Part shown: positions 7,456 to 20,066 of the stretch, one piece after another | Layout: every line of letters starts with the position of its first letter | How positions within the stretch are numbered: the stretch's first letter is position 1 | Origin: Malachius bipustulatus | Lineage: Eukaryota > Arthropoda > Insecta > Coleoptera > Melyridae | Direction: 5' to 3' | Assembly (NCBI GenBank): GCA_910589415.1 | Contig: OU342633.1 | Coordinates: 54,988,404-55,052,403 of the forward strand | DNA length: 64,000 bases | Notes under the pieces: generated by a model | What the model was told of the DNA's origin: nothing | The model's input: only the letters and a program-made list of their open reading frames with translations | The model's database searches: none | Position numbers and translations under genes: made by a program

Positions 7456-10400
7456 CTTTCGCTTTGAATAAAAATAACATTATTAAAATATAATTATCTC
7501 CAAATGTAGAAAATGTCACACCTTTATTACGTTTCTGCGGAAATAATCTTGAGACAATGGCCTCGCCAATCATCATCATAAAACTCCTCAATTCGACGTG
7601 AAATTAGTTTATAATCAAACGTAAAGCAATGAAACGGATAGGTTAATATAAACACGCGAATAAAAAAGAAAACAATAACGTGATAATTAGAGGAAAACCG
7701 AAACGAATCATTGATTATTTCGCGGCGTCCTACTCGAGCCGAGCCACGGATTTGTGTACAGTCGCGGTTCGGTTTTAGCAAACAAAACACAAAACGTTAT
7801 TAACCTCTTTCTCTTGAACCTGCACCAAAGCGTGTCAGAGTCACTCTAACAGAGCCCGAGGGGTTGACCTGCAGGTCCTCACTAACTGTTCCTCGCTCCC
7901 AATGTCTTATCGATTATGGCACAATCATTCATCATCTTATCATCAGTCATTATCTATCCTCTTTACGCCTTCATTTGCCTCCAATTACTGTTACCATATT
8001 CAGAGAATCACAAAGCAGTAATTACATCAAAAAAGCTGTTTCTTATGGTGCTGGTGCTTGTATTCTTCGTCTTTGGTCTCGGTCGCGGTATTCTATTATT
8101 ATAGCCTTAGACAATATAAATAAAGCTCGGACCTTCTTAGAGCCTTAGACAAAGGTGGTTGGTTGGTTGTTTAGGCAAATGAATATGTGATTACAAAACT
8201 AACTGTTGTTTTAAATTGATTTCGGTGTTACATCTGTTTTCAACTTTTAAGACCACTTATTCTGAACAAACAACAACAGTTAAGTAATATAACGCAATAT
8301 AAAGATTGATAGGTATTGAATTTGGAACGGGTTAAAGCACTTAATGCTTCTTAATCACTAACATTTAATGGCTATAACGCAGAAATGTCAAGTAAACTCG
8401 GATTTAAGATAGTTACAAATAAATAATGTTTTATCATAACAATAAATTTAACGTTGCATGTCCTCGAGATAATCTCATTACCTATATTTTACATTTTCAA
8501 ACTTTCAAAAAATTAGGTTACCTACCACAAACATTTTTGGAAATGGCAGCAGTCGCAATAAATTTTTTATGTTATTATTAAAATATACAAAAGCAGAATC
8601 ATTGTACGGTTATTGAATAAAACGTTCATTGTCCCCTTATTATCAGTTTAATAATAACGTATACTAAGATAATGGATGCGTACATGTGTAATAACAAACA
8701 AAAAATCACGAGTGAGCCAACTGCGACCCCAGAGGCCGTTTAAATTGTCGTTTGAAAAAGGGGATGGGTCAATTAAAAGGGTACATAAAAACAAAAAATT
8801 ACCTCTTGTATAAAATATGTACTTACCTACATATTTGAACTTTATGAATTTCTTGGATCGTGTACCTATTGGGTAAGAACGTACATCTACTTGGAAATGC
8901 AGAAAAGGCATGCGATTAACAATTAAAGAGTTCTTAAATTCTTAAAATGGTTGCCATGTCCGGTTCAAGTCGCATTCACGTCTATTTGACCATCTTGGAA
9001 TCGGAAGCGCTTATATGTATAGTAGAGGATTCAGTTAGCCATGCACTTTAGAATTTGACAACAGGAGAGGAAGTCATTAGGTAATGATGTTCAAGAAGCA
9101 TCTACCCGAAAATGAAGAAGTTGTAAATTCCTATATAACTATAGATTGAGTGGAGTGGCATTTTCTGCTTGTGTTTTCTCTATACGACAAATCAAAATAA
9201 TAGTAGAATCGGCCTTATTTTCTCTAGAAGTTATATTAATAAGAAAGATATTTGGAAACAATTTATTCCCCATAATGAGGGCATTTAAAAAAATCGATTT
9301 AATTTTTGCATGTAGAATAAATGACAGAATTATATGAATTTTTATATCAAAATAAATGGAAAATTGAGTTATAAGACTGAAGTGTAGAAGTGAAGGCTAA
9401 TTTTTTATTTGTTTTGTTGAATTGAAATTTGGCCCAAGCAAAAAAAAAACACAACGTAGGGCCATTTTATTTCTTATGTAGCATATTTGAGTAGTCCAAA
9501 TTATTTTTTTTTTAATATAGGTACCTAACTATATGATCAACCCCCATGTGTCGAACATATTTTAAAGCAGAATAACCGGGTTATTAATAATAATAATAAT
9601 TAAGTGAGACTAAAAGTGGTAATTAATAAACAATTAGGAGGAAATGTGACACAACGTTAAAAATCAAGTAGAGGATTGAATAAGGCTATAATCTGAAAGA
9701 ATTTTCCGTCTATGTTTCCATTGATTTATTCAACCTTGATCTCAGATCTACGACCTCTTTCTTAATCTTCTCGAGCAATTATCTTTGAGAACGTATTCCT
9801 CGTGGGTTTATATTTATAGATCTACAATAATAGGTGGTAATAAATACGAAAGAAAGTGAATAATACGTGACAATTTTATACACCTCTACTAAGCACTGAT
9901 TGCTAGTTGATGGCTCATTGTGCCGATTTCTCACGGTTTATGAACTGGGATCTATTATAATCGTTTAATATTATCAAAAATAAACACGGAAATATGCTAA
10001 TTCAAACCTGTAATACGTTGTTAGGTTCAGCGAACTTGTTTACAGATATTCCGCGACATATATATGTCACGGACCATGGACCTAAGGCTATTGCTTTACC
10101 TTGAAAAATTGCGGCCTGTAACACATAAAATTCTGTTTCAGTTCGAATAAATGAGGACCACCTTTATTGGTTTTCATTTACCTACCAATACTACATCATC
10201 AAGTCTTGAATAATTTAAACCGCGAGAGACCAAAAGTTTATTTTCATTTGTAAATGGAAAGGTGTTTCCTTTATCTGGCGCCCATAAGAACTTTTTTTTT
10301 CGAAATTTCATCTTTTCAGTATTTTCAGGATACCTCTAACGGTGAATACGGTTGTTCGAATTTTTTTTATAAGTAAATGAACATAAGTTGATCATTTTAA

Positions 10401-12080
10401 TTTTATTTAATAGACTCGTCTTCAATGGTTACCGAGATGACCATAAGAGAGGGCTTTTACAAAGTTGCAACCCTACAAAAGTGACAGATTCATAAAAACT
10501 TGGTTGAGATTCAAAATCCACTTAATATCCATAATTTTAACTCCTAAAAAAAGGGTTAGGTACCGGAAATGAGGAAAAATAGAGACCTACTTCGAATGAC
10601 ATCATCTGGAAGGAAAAGCCAACTTAAGATAAATTAAACTCGGGCATTGTAAAATGGCTTAAAGTGGGCGAGAGCTACCAGGATACGGCAGTCGTTGGCA
10701 AGAAATATTCATTATCTACCCACTTTATGCCATCTAGAGTATTATTGGCTATTGTTTATTTAAATTATCTAAATAATTTCGCTCGAAGATTTATAGTTCT
10801 GATTTAAGCAAATGGTATCGATGTGATAGTCCATAATTTAATGCGCGTACCGGGACCCAAATAGATGATTGAATTAATTAATTTTAATAGCAAGGCAATA
10901 TTGTGATTGAATGTTGTGGAATATTTATTGGGTCTTTAATAACTAACAATGAAATGGCCAAAGCCTAGAAGAATTATCTTTTCTCATCCTTTTTTGTCAA
11001 TCGTGTATCATCATTTCTTAAAAAAAAATTCGGCATTTTAAAAAAATGGCCAGGGTAATTAAAAAAAAAAAACATTAACATTTTTTATTAAATGAGAAAA
11101 TATTTTGAGAAACTACTGTGAAGTAGAGGAAAAGCAGAAGAAAAGACTAAGTTTTCGATTTCCAAGCTCCCTCGGCCACTAAATAATGAAGTGCAAATGA
11201 TATTAAGAAACAAGCTCATATCAAAACGAAGACTCAGCTATAACCTGGAGATTTTCCTCTTAAAATGGGGTTTAGTAATAATTGGGGCATCGCAGATTTG
11301 AAATTAATTAGAAACTTTAAGAAAGAATAATTAGAAAATAAATGTAGATACCTACATTTATGTTACTTATGCCTTAGCCTCAATATTTCTTTCCATAAAA
11401 GTCTCAAACCATTTATATAACCGTTCCAAAATTATTAAAACACTGTGACCGTAAAGTACTGATTCCAGAAACAATGTTTCGGGGGAGATAAATTGCACAA
11501 AAAATCGCATTTAAGTCAAAATTTAACATTAGGTATCCCATTCATTGTATAAAAAATGAATTCTAATTGGAATATGATTGTCGGATCTTCTCAAGAGGCG
11601 CCCGTTTTAGCTGGGGCCGATCCAGCTATGAAGCAACAAGAGGGCACATGCAACAAAACGTTAAGGGTAATTTCAAACGTTAAATTAAAAAAAGTCTGTT
11701 CTCTCGTTTGTTCCGAGAATTTTCTAACTCAATCCCTCCACTTGAGTTAATTTTTATTTTCAGGATAACTCAAATTAACTCTATTACCAAAAAATTACCC
11801 TCACTCTGAGCCTCATATCGTTTAAAACGAATGATCAAACATTTTCTCCAGTTTAACCATCAAAAACACTTTCTCTAAATTCGATATTTTACGAGCTAGA
11901 TGCTGAAGAGCTAAGGTAGAGATGAAACTTCCCCAAAAAGACCTATAGCATCCATACTGGAACAACAACGAGGAACTTTTGGTTATTATTCCGACTTTTC
12001 AAAAAAAGTTCCTGCTTGTTATTGCTGATCGTTACCACAAGAGGTGCAGTTTGCTTCTGTTGTCTTGTCAGTGACAAAAG
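7456..12080. other. Intronic AT-rich DNA with no supported gene
   Basis: This lies inside the roughly 30-kb intron of the minus-strand gene. It holds short homopolymer runs, TA-rich stretches and a slightly GC-richer patch at about 7700-7900 that could be a regulatory element or an unused first exon. Open frames here are short and show no recognisable domain. Confidence 0.6.
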
Positions 12081-12109
12081 TCGTCGCTTGTTACAGTAGC
12101 GGCTTGTTT

Positions 12110-12295
12110 AAAAAGTCATATGTGACGTCATACTAACCGTCCGAATTAAGATTTTTCATTTCACCAGAAAATGTCAAACAGTTAAATTTCAAGGTGCGAA
12201 CGAGCGTAAGTAAATTATTAAAGGAATCATTCAAACAATGAATTGAACGGTTTAAGTCAGTTTGACAGCCACTGACAACTACATAAAACTTAATC
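12110..12295 (+). repeat. Dispersed repeat, inverted partner at 34690-34875
   Basis: About 180 bp beginning GTCATATGTGACGTCATACT and passing through CACCAGAAAATGTCAAACAG matches, as a diverged reverse complement, the block at 34690-34875. It is probably two copies of one short interspersed or DNA-element family. Confidence 0.6.
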
Positions 12296-12334
12296 ATACT
12301 ATAGCGGCTTGTATTTAGTAAAGTGTAGATTCCA

Positions 12335-12660
12335 CAGGTCCGGTCAGCTCGATTTTTTTAGGTTTTTTTGACATGTTTGCTTTGGCTGCAACGTCTGGTT
12401 TGACAAAGCTCAATTTTTTTCTACAAAGTCTGGGAAGCTCGAAAATTAGATTTCCTCAATGTCCGTTTTGACAAGGTTCAGTCAGCTCGAAAAATCGACT
12501 TTTGCAAGGTCCGGTCAGATAAAAAATTCGAGCTTTGTGAAACAGGACCTTGTCAAACAGGACAGGACCTCGAATAAAATTCTAATTGACAGGGCCTTGC
12601 CAAATCGTGCCTTGTAGCAAAAAAAAATCTGAGCTGACCGGATATTTTCAAACCTGACTG
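12335..12660. repeat. Simple-structured repeat built on AAGGTCCGGTCAGCTCGA-like words
   Basis: A loose array of short phrases (GTCCGGTCAGCTCGA, GACAAGGTTC, TTTGACAA) separated by poly-T or poly-A, with later phrases reverse-complemented (GGACCTTGTCAAAC, GAGCTGACCGG). The same vocabulary recurs at 40185-40935. No coding is evident. Confidence 0.65.
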
Positions 12661-13238
12661 TAATATATTAAAAAAGAATAACAATGGCAGCTCAGCGTTT
12701 TCGTAAACACCACACCCTCGAAAAAATGGATTATTACTAAGTAATAAGAGACAATAATTAGAAGATTTTGATTTAGAAATACGTGAAGTGGCTCTTCACT
12801 CATTTCATCTGAAAAATCGCCACTGGCTTAAGTAGGTGGTTCCATTTTTGTAGGTAGGTACAATGACGCTATATTATGTACAAAAGAGTGTACACGGTTC
12901 AAGAGATAGCTTTTGAAGGATGCGTTTGAAAAAAATCTAAACAGATTGATTGTAAACTGCAACAATCAATAAACAATAATTATAATTATAACAATAAACA
13001 AAGTAATAATAAAATAGAGATACTTATAAGGTATTGACTTTAAAATTTTACTGCAAACTTCAAGCACAATGCACACCTGAAGGCAAAGGCAACTGGTCAT
13101 GGTCACTGGTCAGTATGAATAATCTCCAGCCAAACAGGCCGAACAGAATGTGCCGAACGTTGTCAATTCCCTTGTCGGTAAATCGTAACTACTCAAAGGA
13201 ACTCAAATACTCGTTGGTTTGGTTTGGTAGGCATCGCA

Positions 13239-14604
13239 TCAGTCAGTAGTGATGGGCATTACAGTTCACTTTGGTGAATAGTTCCTAGTGAACTAGTTCA
13301 CCGAAGTGAATAGTTCTTTTTCATAGTTCATTATGAACTATAGTTCGTTTCTATGTTAATTATTCACCAGATAAAGCAATAGTTATATAGGTATAGGTGG
13401 CTCGGCTGGAAGCTATTAGCTATTCTATAAGTAAGGAACTGTGATGGAAGACTACTTGTAAACTAGAACACTGATGTTATTCCTTTATTTTATTATTATA
13501 GGTACCTACTTTCAGTTTATTTTTGCCTCTTTATTTCAGTTCATTATTTTTGTAAACAGAATTCTATTAAACTATTATTATTGTTTATAAAATTTATTGA
13601 TTTTTTACTGTGATTAGAAAAAACCTCTAATTAAGAAATAAAGTTAATAAACAACTTAATAAGTAGGTAGGTACCTACCTAAGTTAGGTATAGGTATACC
13701 CAATTATAAATATCTAGCGGACTTTATTATAAACTTAGCGTAAAGGGATAATAATAGGTAACTAATTAGTATATGATAATAAAATTAACTGAAAAAGGTA
13801 CCTAAATAAAATGAAAAAATATAGCAGCATCCCCTCTATAATAAGAAAAAAGAATAAAAATCACTGTGTATTTTTAAAAGATGGTATGTGTTTTTGGGCC
13901 TACGTTTGTATTATTCTATATTTTTCGTAAAAATAAAGGAAAAAATAGAGTTATAGGATAGGTACCTAAGTATACCTCCTAAAGTATTTTAAGTTATACA
14001 TTATTTGTAATTAATAGGTATAAATTCTATTATTAATAGGTATCCTTATCAATCATTCACTGGTTCGTTATTTTTATTTTTTATTCCTATTTCTCAATAA
14101 AAAATAATGAATACATCATTAATAATAACGGACGAAGAGAAAGTCCGATTACTTATTATAGAATTAAGACAAGTTTCCTGAAAAAGAGAAACAAATAGTT
14201 CGTTCCTTCCTCATTTCATTCTTATTATTCAGCCCAAACGCCCAAAGTGATCAATAATAATAACAGTCAAATCAATACCACGTGTTGCTCATACTGGGAA
14301 CGTGGGTCAGTTCAGTTCTTTTCAGTTTCAGTTTCAGCGTTCCTTTCTTATTTCTCCCTACTATTCAGTTTAATAGTTCGTTCAGTTCATAGTTCATAGT
14401 TCTTCGTGGTTCTTCCTTCAGTTCTAGGAAATGTGAAACCGGTCGCCGGTCGGTCGGTACGGTACGGTACTAAGCTAACCTGACAGTTCACAGTTCAAAA
14501 CGAACTATGCATTATGATGGCAGTGAATAGTTCGTTCAGTTCACTGTAGGTGAATAGTTCTTTTTAGTTCGTTCGTTCATGAACTACACATCACTATCAG
14601 TCAG
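13239..14604. mobile_element. hAT-like non-autonomous DNA transposon (MITE) with 8-bp target duplication
   Basis: The element proper is 13247-14596 (1350 bp). It begins TAGTGATGGGC and ends in the inverted match CATCACTA, flanked on both sides by the identical 8-bp word TCAGTCAG (13239-13246 and 14597-14604). Subterminal regions at both ends are dense in AGTTCACT, GAATAGTTC and GAACTA words in both directions. An 8-bp duplication and a TIR of this type are the signature of the hAT superfamily. There is no transposase; the interior is AT-rich with many TAGGTACCTA palindromes. Confidence 0.85.
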
Positions 14605-16600
14605 TAAGAGATACACAGCAGAACGCATCTTGTTCTCTTGATTAAAATGTACCTTATAATAGACCAAACAAAAATGTCTGCTATTGTTAGTATAATAATT
14701 ATAATTCAATACAGAGAAACATGAATAATATGTACTTTGAAATCTGCTCAGAAATCTAATAATAAAATTTATATGGTCAAAAAATTTCAAATCCATATTA
14801 GCGATTATTAAGAATTACGAGTACAGGTACTCGGAACCAATTTAGAAATACCATTGCCACTTTGAAGTCCCACCAACAAGTCCACCATAATCCTAGATTA
14901 TCTGCAAAAAATGCCCCATAATTTTCTACGATTTTGAGCCTAGAACCTCAGAGAAAAAACCTCAATAACTGAAACACGAATCTTGAGCTGCGTCCATATT
15001 GAAGCAACACTGAGAACCTTTTTATTTCTCCTTGTTTCCAGAAGTTGCAAACATTGGCCAATAGAGAGAATTCATACTGAAGCTACAAAATCAGAGAAAA
15101 AAACTACATTTTGTTGTTGATCAAAAGCTGCTTCTGGTAACAAGGTGTCCACAATTTTTGTGAGTTTTTGATGATGACAGTGAGAAGCAAAGGAAATCAA
15201 AAAATAATGAAACGTTTCCATGCCTCAAAACAGAGAACTACAAACAGCCCATGTTTCTCCAGTTAGGAGACAAAAGATATACCAACAGCATGACTTCAAT
15301 AAGAGAATAAAATCTCATTTACATTCTTGGAAGTTGGAGTGGGGGCTCTCAAATTTTCAACAACGATACAATTGAAGATCCAAATAATAAAGATTTCTGT
15401 ATTTGATTATTACAATTATTTGTTTTAATTATTATTAAAAATATTTTTGTTCCTACTAATAACGAAGAATTCAAAAACAAGAACTGCTGCATAATATTAT
15501 GAAGGCCTTGTTATTTAAGTCTGGAGGTTACGATCAGAATTTTGAAGTGAAATTTTTCTGAAATTGCATCATGAGATTTCCAAATTATGCGCAAGTAATC
15601 AAGGTTAAATCTACATTATTTATTTTTAATTATGTTATAATGTAAATGTAGGTACCACAACCACCACCGGATGTGAGTCAGGCCATCGAGGTGTCTGATC
15701 GTTATGGTACGAGACCAGGTAACCTGTCACTTGGATTCTGATTTGAAAGGCTGATATAAAGTCACTCAATCCAATTGAGTACCTACCTATCTATAAAAAA
15801 AACGCATAGCATCGGATTGATAAGCGTAAAAGCATAGCACTAGCACTAGCACTAAAATTAGTTTTCCTATCTAGAAGAGCTTCTCACATATCGCTTTATT
15901 ATTATTATAATTGGTGAAAGAATCGTAGGTATATAGAATTCTTTAATTCTTCGAATTTAAAAGTCTATTTTTCTAAAAAAGGGTTTTGGGCGCTTTCGAT
16001 AAAAAAGACACATTGATTGAAAAAGAGACGGTGTACTAACTGATAACAATGAAAATGAGAAAACCTGGAGAGAATAAAAAAAATTATTTGGGTAAAAATC
16101 TTTGAAAATAATGAGAGAAAGTCATAAATATTTTTTTCTACGACCACTTCACACCCACCAACATAATTTTTAATTAAATACAAAATTGCCACTTTCTTAA
16201 ACTGCAACAATATAAATATTATCGTATTCCCATATGTAATAGTGGGAGAATAAAAACAAAGACTAGTTTGTACACCACCAGTGGACAGCTGACAACGAAT
16301 GTTTCAATTTACCTGAGATAGTGACACTATAATAACGTAGATGGAACAAAAGATCTATTTATTCGTCATGTTTCTTTGACCTACTTAGCTGCGGTGAGTA
16401 TTAAGTAGGTTTGTTCCCAAGCAACAATTGAGTCGTTTGATTTGTCACAAAGTTTATGGAATGTTCCAACATAATATATAATTACTGTGTAAATAAATAG
16501 TATCATGAGGGTCGGATTTAACCTGTTTACGCCCAGGCTAATAATTTTTAGGCGCCTTCTAGACCAAAGGAAGGTTTGGGGAAAACCCCAAAATAAAGTG
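14605..16600. other. Intronic AT-rich DNA with no supported gene
   Basis: No open frame with recognisable content. Short runs such as TAGCACTAGCACTAGCACTA (about 15835-15855) and TTATTATTATTATAA (15897-15911) are simple repeats. Confidence 0.6.
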
Positions 16601-16639
16601 TCGCTAACAAAAAATTTTCAGTAGTCAAAAATCGTTAGT

Positions 16640-18210
16640 AGAAAAAGTATAGTTTACTACTAGTTTGGAAAAACTCTCTATGGTTCTAAAAATGTCAAGT
16701 CTTTTTCCGCTGGTTGGTAAAGGTCTAGACAGAAGAGTCTTTTTTGTTGTATTGTATGGCACTCGACCATGAGTCTTAAAATTGGAAGGTCTTCCCAGTT
16801 CCCAGAGGTGTTCTCTTTGGGTTTCCTCTTCTTTATACAGGGTGTATCTAAATAACACCGAAAAAATTTAGGGGAGGATTCTTTGATAAAAAATCAACAA
16901 AAAATTTCCTATTAAAGTGTGTCTGGATTATGCACCCTTTTTGAGATACAAGGTGTCAAAAAAAGATTGTTTTTCGAGTTTTTTGAAGATATCTCGGGAA
17001 CCGTATAAGACACAGAATTCAGCTTTTGTACAGATCTTATCATTGATATTAGCAACTATTTTAATGCTAACTACCTTTTTTAAGTATACCAGTGCCGGAG
17101 ATTTTTAGGGTTGGGGGGATTTTCTTGCCCCTAATATCTGCGACACTGGGCAAATTGATATTTTAAAAGCGCACTTTTAACCGTCAATGTTTTCTACACA
17201 AAAAGATACTCTTGGTTATAACTGCTAACGTGAGCCATTTTCGAGAAAAACGGGCATTTACGATGAAAAACTCGCTTTGAATGTTTCAAGACAAGTGTCG
17301 AAAAATTAAGGGCAAAAAAACTTCGCTCATTTATGAGATCTCCGCTATAATGACACACGAAAAAACTCAGTATTAAAAAAGTAGCTATAAATATCAATGA
17401 TATGACATTTACAAAAGGTGAGTTTCATATCTCAAACGGTTCCCCAAATATCTTCAAAAAACTGGTAAAATAATCTTTTTTTGACACCCTGTATCTCAAA
17501 AAGGGTGCATTTCTAGACACACGTTTATACGAAATTTTTTGTTTATTTTTGACCAAAGAATCAGCTCTTAAATTTTGTCGGTGTTATTTAGATACCTACA
17601 CCCTGTATAGTTTGTTTCTGAGAACATTTTCTTCTATTCCGCAAAATTCTGGCCCTATAAGCGGCATTCTTATTCCTCACTTTGCTAGGTTGTCTGCTTC
17701 TTCGTCGTCATCTACATCTGTATGTCCTGGCACTCAAAGGAGAACTACTTTGTTTCCTTTGCCTAATATATTTAGCTTCATTGGACATTCGCACGCCATT
17801 TTTGAACTGATGACGTATGGGTATGGATCAGTGCTTTTATACCAGGCCCAAAGACTCCTTCCTGCCCCTGTTCCTTCGATGGTTTTTGATACGTCTGTGT
17901 AACATTTTATGGTATTTTGGAGACTGTACTTGTTGGATCATTTGTCCATTCCTTTTTGTTACTGAACTGGGTTACAAAGTTCTTACAATGTGTTTCTCTT
18001 TAGATTAGGTATACTGTTGATCCCTTCTCCAAAAGGATAATCCTGTTTCTTTTTTAGCCATTCTGTGAAAAGTCCTTTTTGCGGCAATTTGCACCACTAG
18101 ACGTAGACTAGGCGTAGTGGTGTGATACAATACAATAAAATCTCTCAAGAAGTTGGAGATATGTTTTACTGGCAAGAGCCATTGGAGAATTGACAGAATT
18201 ATGGGCATAT
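16640..18210 (-). pseudogene. Decayed LINE ORF2 fragment (RNase H region and beyond), interrupted by a foldback element
   Basis: On the minus strand, 17606-17900 translates, with stops, to a degenerate RNase H domain: an acidic start like SKTIEGTGAG, then LNILGKGNKVVLL and a DDDEEADNLAK segment, as in the RNase H of Jockey/R1-type non-LTR retrotransposons. 17900-18210 gives the preceding RT-distal region. Beyond an inserted foldback element (16838-17605) the frame-like similarity resumes at 16640-16837 (EEETQREHLWELG and HGRVPYNTTKKTLLSRP), matching the Cys/His-poor tail after RNase H. Stops and frame changes show it is long dead. The insertion sits within the former coding region, so it is younger than the LINE. 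Confidence 0.65.
16838..17605. mobile_element. Foldback MITE with CAGGGTGT ends, inserted in a LINE
   Basis: Left end CAGGGTGTATCTAAATAAC and right end the reverse complement, with arms that keep pairing inward (for example TTTGATAAAAAATCAAC against a matching block near 17545). Flanks read TATA on both sides, fitting TA insertion as for Tc1/mariner-type elements. There is no transposase. Confidence 0.8.
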
Positions 18211-19099
18211 CCTATTTTTATTAAATAACTTTAATATAACGTATAACTTTAAAATGCTCATCTTTTTTAGTAGAATTTTTCGGAATTTTTAAAAGAGAAT
18301 TGAACAATTTTTGATTTTTTATACAATGTGACATGCAGTTTGAAAAATCACGTATGTGTGACACTAGATGATTTTTAGATAAAAAAGACAGCAAGTTTTA
18401 AAGCGCTTTTCACTTGGAATTGATCTGCTAAAAATTACTGTTTAATAAAAGCGGCCACATAAAAATGAATTCACTTGTAACGTGTCCTTGATTTTTCAAA
18501 ATAAAGTTTTTATCGTTTCACCTCCACATACAGAGTCTATTTTATTTTAACTCGGAAACGAACTTGGAATAACAAACGATGGTGTATCAAAAATGTTTAT
18601 TTATTCTGACCATACATTTAAGGACAGTATACATCGAAAGAAGAACAAGCCGGAGCAATTAAGAGTACAATACAACGGTCCTTATGTGGAAATGGCATTT
18701 GGTATAAATTTTTCCTGCACCTGCGTAGGTAGCATATCTCTGATATATCGGCGGACAGAAACAGTAGTAAACACCCTGAATGTTCCATGCAGAACTATAG
18801 CAAAAACAGGTCCTTGGTATTAAGCTAGCCGCATTAGAAGAATATTAATATTAAACATGGAGACAGAAGAATGTGAGCAAGTCGCCCACCAAGTGACGAT
18901 GCTCCAGGATCATCTTTTTTTATAATATGTTCCCATATTCTTTATCATCTTTTCTGGTCAAAAGTCGCCATGAAACTTCGTAGCTTGTAATAGGTAATTG
19001 AAATTTTGTTTGATAGAGAATTTTTTGTTAGGAGTTTGTTATTCTTGAAATGGTCAGTTTGATCTTGGAAACTTTATAGGTCCCTTATTGTAATATAAT
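18211..19099. other. AT-rich DNA with no supported gene
   Basis: Nothing recognisable. An open frame of 76 codons at 18593-18823 has no family features that I can name. Confidence 0.5.
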
Positions 19100-19104
19100 C
19101 AGGT

Positions 19105-19577
19105 TGTAGCGATTCAGCTCGAAGGATCACTATAGCGATCAGGCTAGCGAACCGCCTTGTAGCGAAACCACTTTTATTTAAAAGAAAAAATGATAACGCC
19201 GCAATTTACGTGCTTTTAGGATGCCCAAGTTTAGGGCGGACCTAAGATGAAATAAACTGTAACTCGTAGTAATTATTTACTGATTGGAATATTACAAATG
19301 AAATTACACCTCTCACACAGATTATAAAAATAACAATATAACTTCTAATTGATGGTAATAAAACCAGAAACATATAACAACAATTAAATAATGTGAATCG
19401 CGACAGTAGTTGAAGTCGCGTCTTTACTCTTTGAGTAACAAGTAGGTAGTCTCGGTAGTAGTGGTGCTGGTGCTGTTTTCCCAGAGTCTCAATTCTCGAT
19501 TCACCCCTCACTCCCGCTTGGGTGGTACAGTAGCTAGGCATTGTTGCCAGCTTGTCACTAAAGTCCAAAATTATACA
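19105..19577 (-). repeat. 3' LTR of the BEL/Pao element
   Basis: 473 bp, matching the other LTR throughout as far as I compared. It carries TATAAT near its minus-sense start. The long open frames seen inside it are present in both LTRs and are LTR shadow, not genes. Confidence 0.9.
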
Positions 19578-19623
19578 TAGCTCCCCCCCGTTGAAAGGTT
19601 GATCTTTCAACAATATTGTTGAG

Positions 19624-20066
19624 TCAGTCCATGTGGATTGGCAGGACACTGATCTTGGTGACACTTCGCTTGAAGATCCCCATTCTCGTCTTCAATGTAA
19701 CTACACGTACGATGTCGTCCTTTCCAGGATGAACTTCGGTGATTCTTCCTAGAATCCATTGTTGTGGAGGCAGGTTTTCATTTCGTAGTAGAACCAAGGC
19801 GCCGACTTGAACGTTTTTGTTGTGATTCGCCTGCCACTTGCTCCTTGCCTGAAGTGAGGTGAGGTACTCTGCAGACCAGCGTTGCCAAAAGTGTTGAACT
19901 AATTGTTGTAGTCGTTCATACAGGACCAATTTGCCAGGTAGTTCTTCGGAAACGTTAACTTGTGGTAGAGCAGTTAACACGTCGCCAATTAAAAAGTGAC
20001 TAGGAGTAAGAGGTAATAGATCGTTTGGATCGTTGGAGAGTGGAGTAAGTGGCCTGGAGTTTAGGA
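19624..20066 (-). pseudogene. BEL/Pao integrase C-terminal part, out of frame with gag-pol
   Basis: From about 20066 down, the minus strand continues the integrase in a different frame: LNSRPLTPLSNDPNDLLPLT, then the C-terminal domain with FWQRWSAEYL and GALVLLRNENLPPQQWILGRI, ending at 19624. Comparison with the second BEL-type integrase in this window (63312-64000) shows the break is a loss of about five bases just before LNSRP. The stop after the shift falls at 20000, so integrase loses its DNA-binding C-terminal domain. Confidence 0.85.

Noticed and set aside
19242..19664. 140-codon and 108-codon open frames in the BEL/Pao LTRs (also 24640-24966)
   Set aside because: They are identical in both LTRs and have no domain, so they are LTR shadow.
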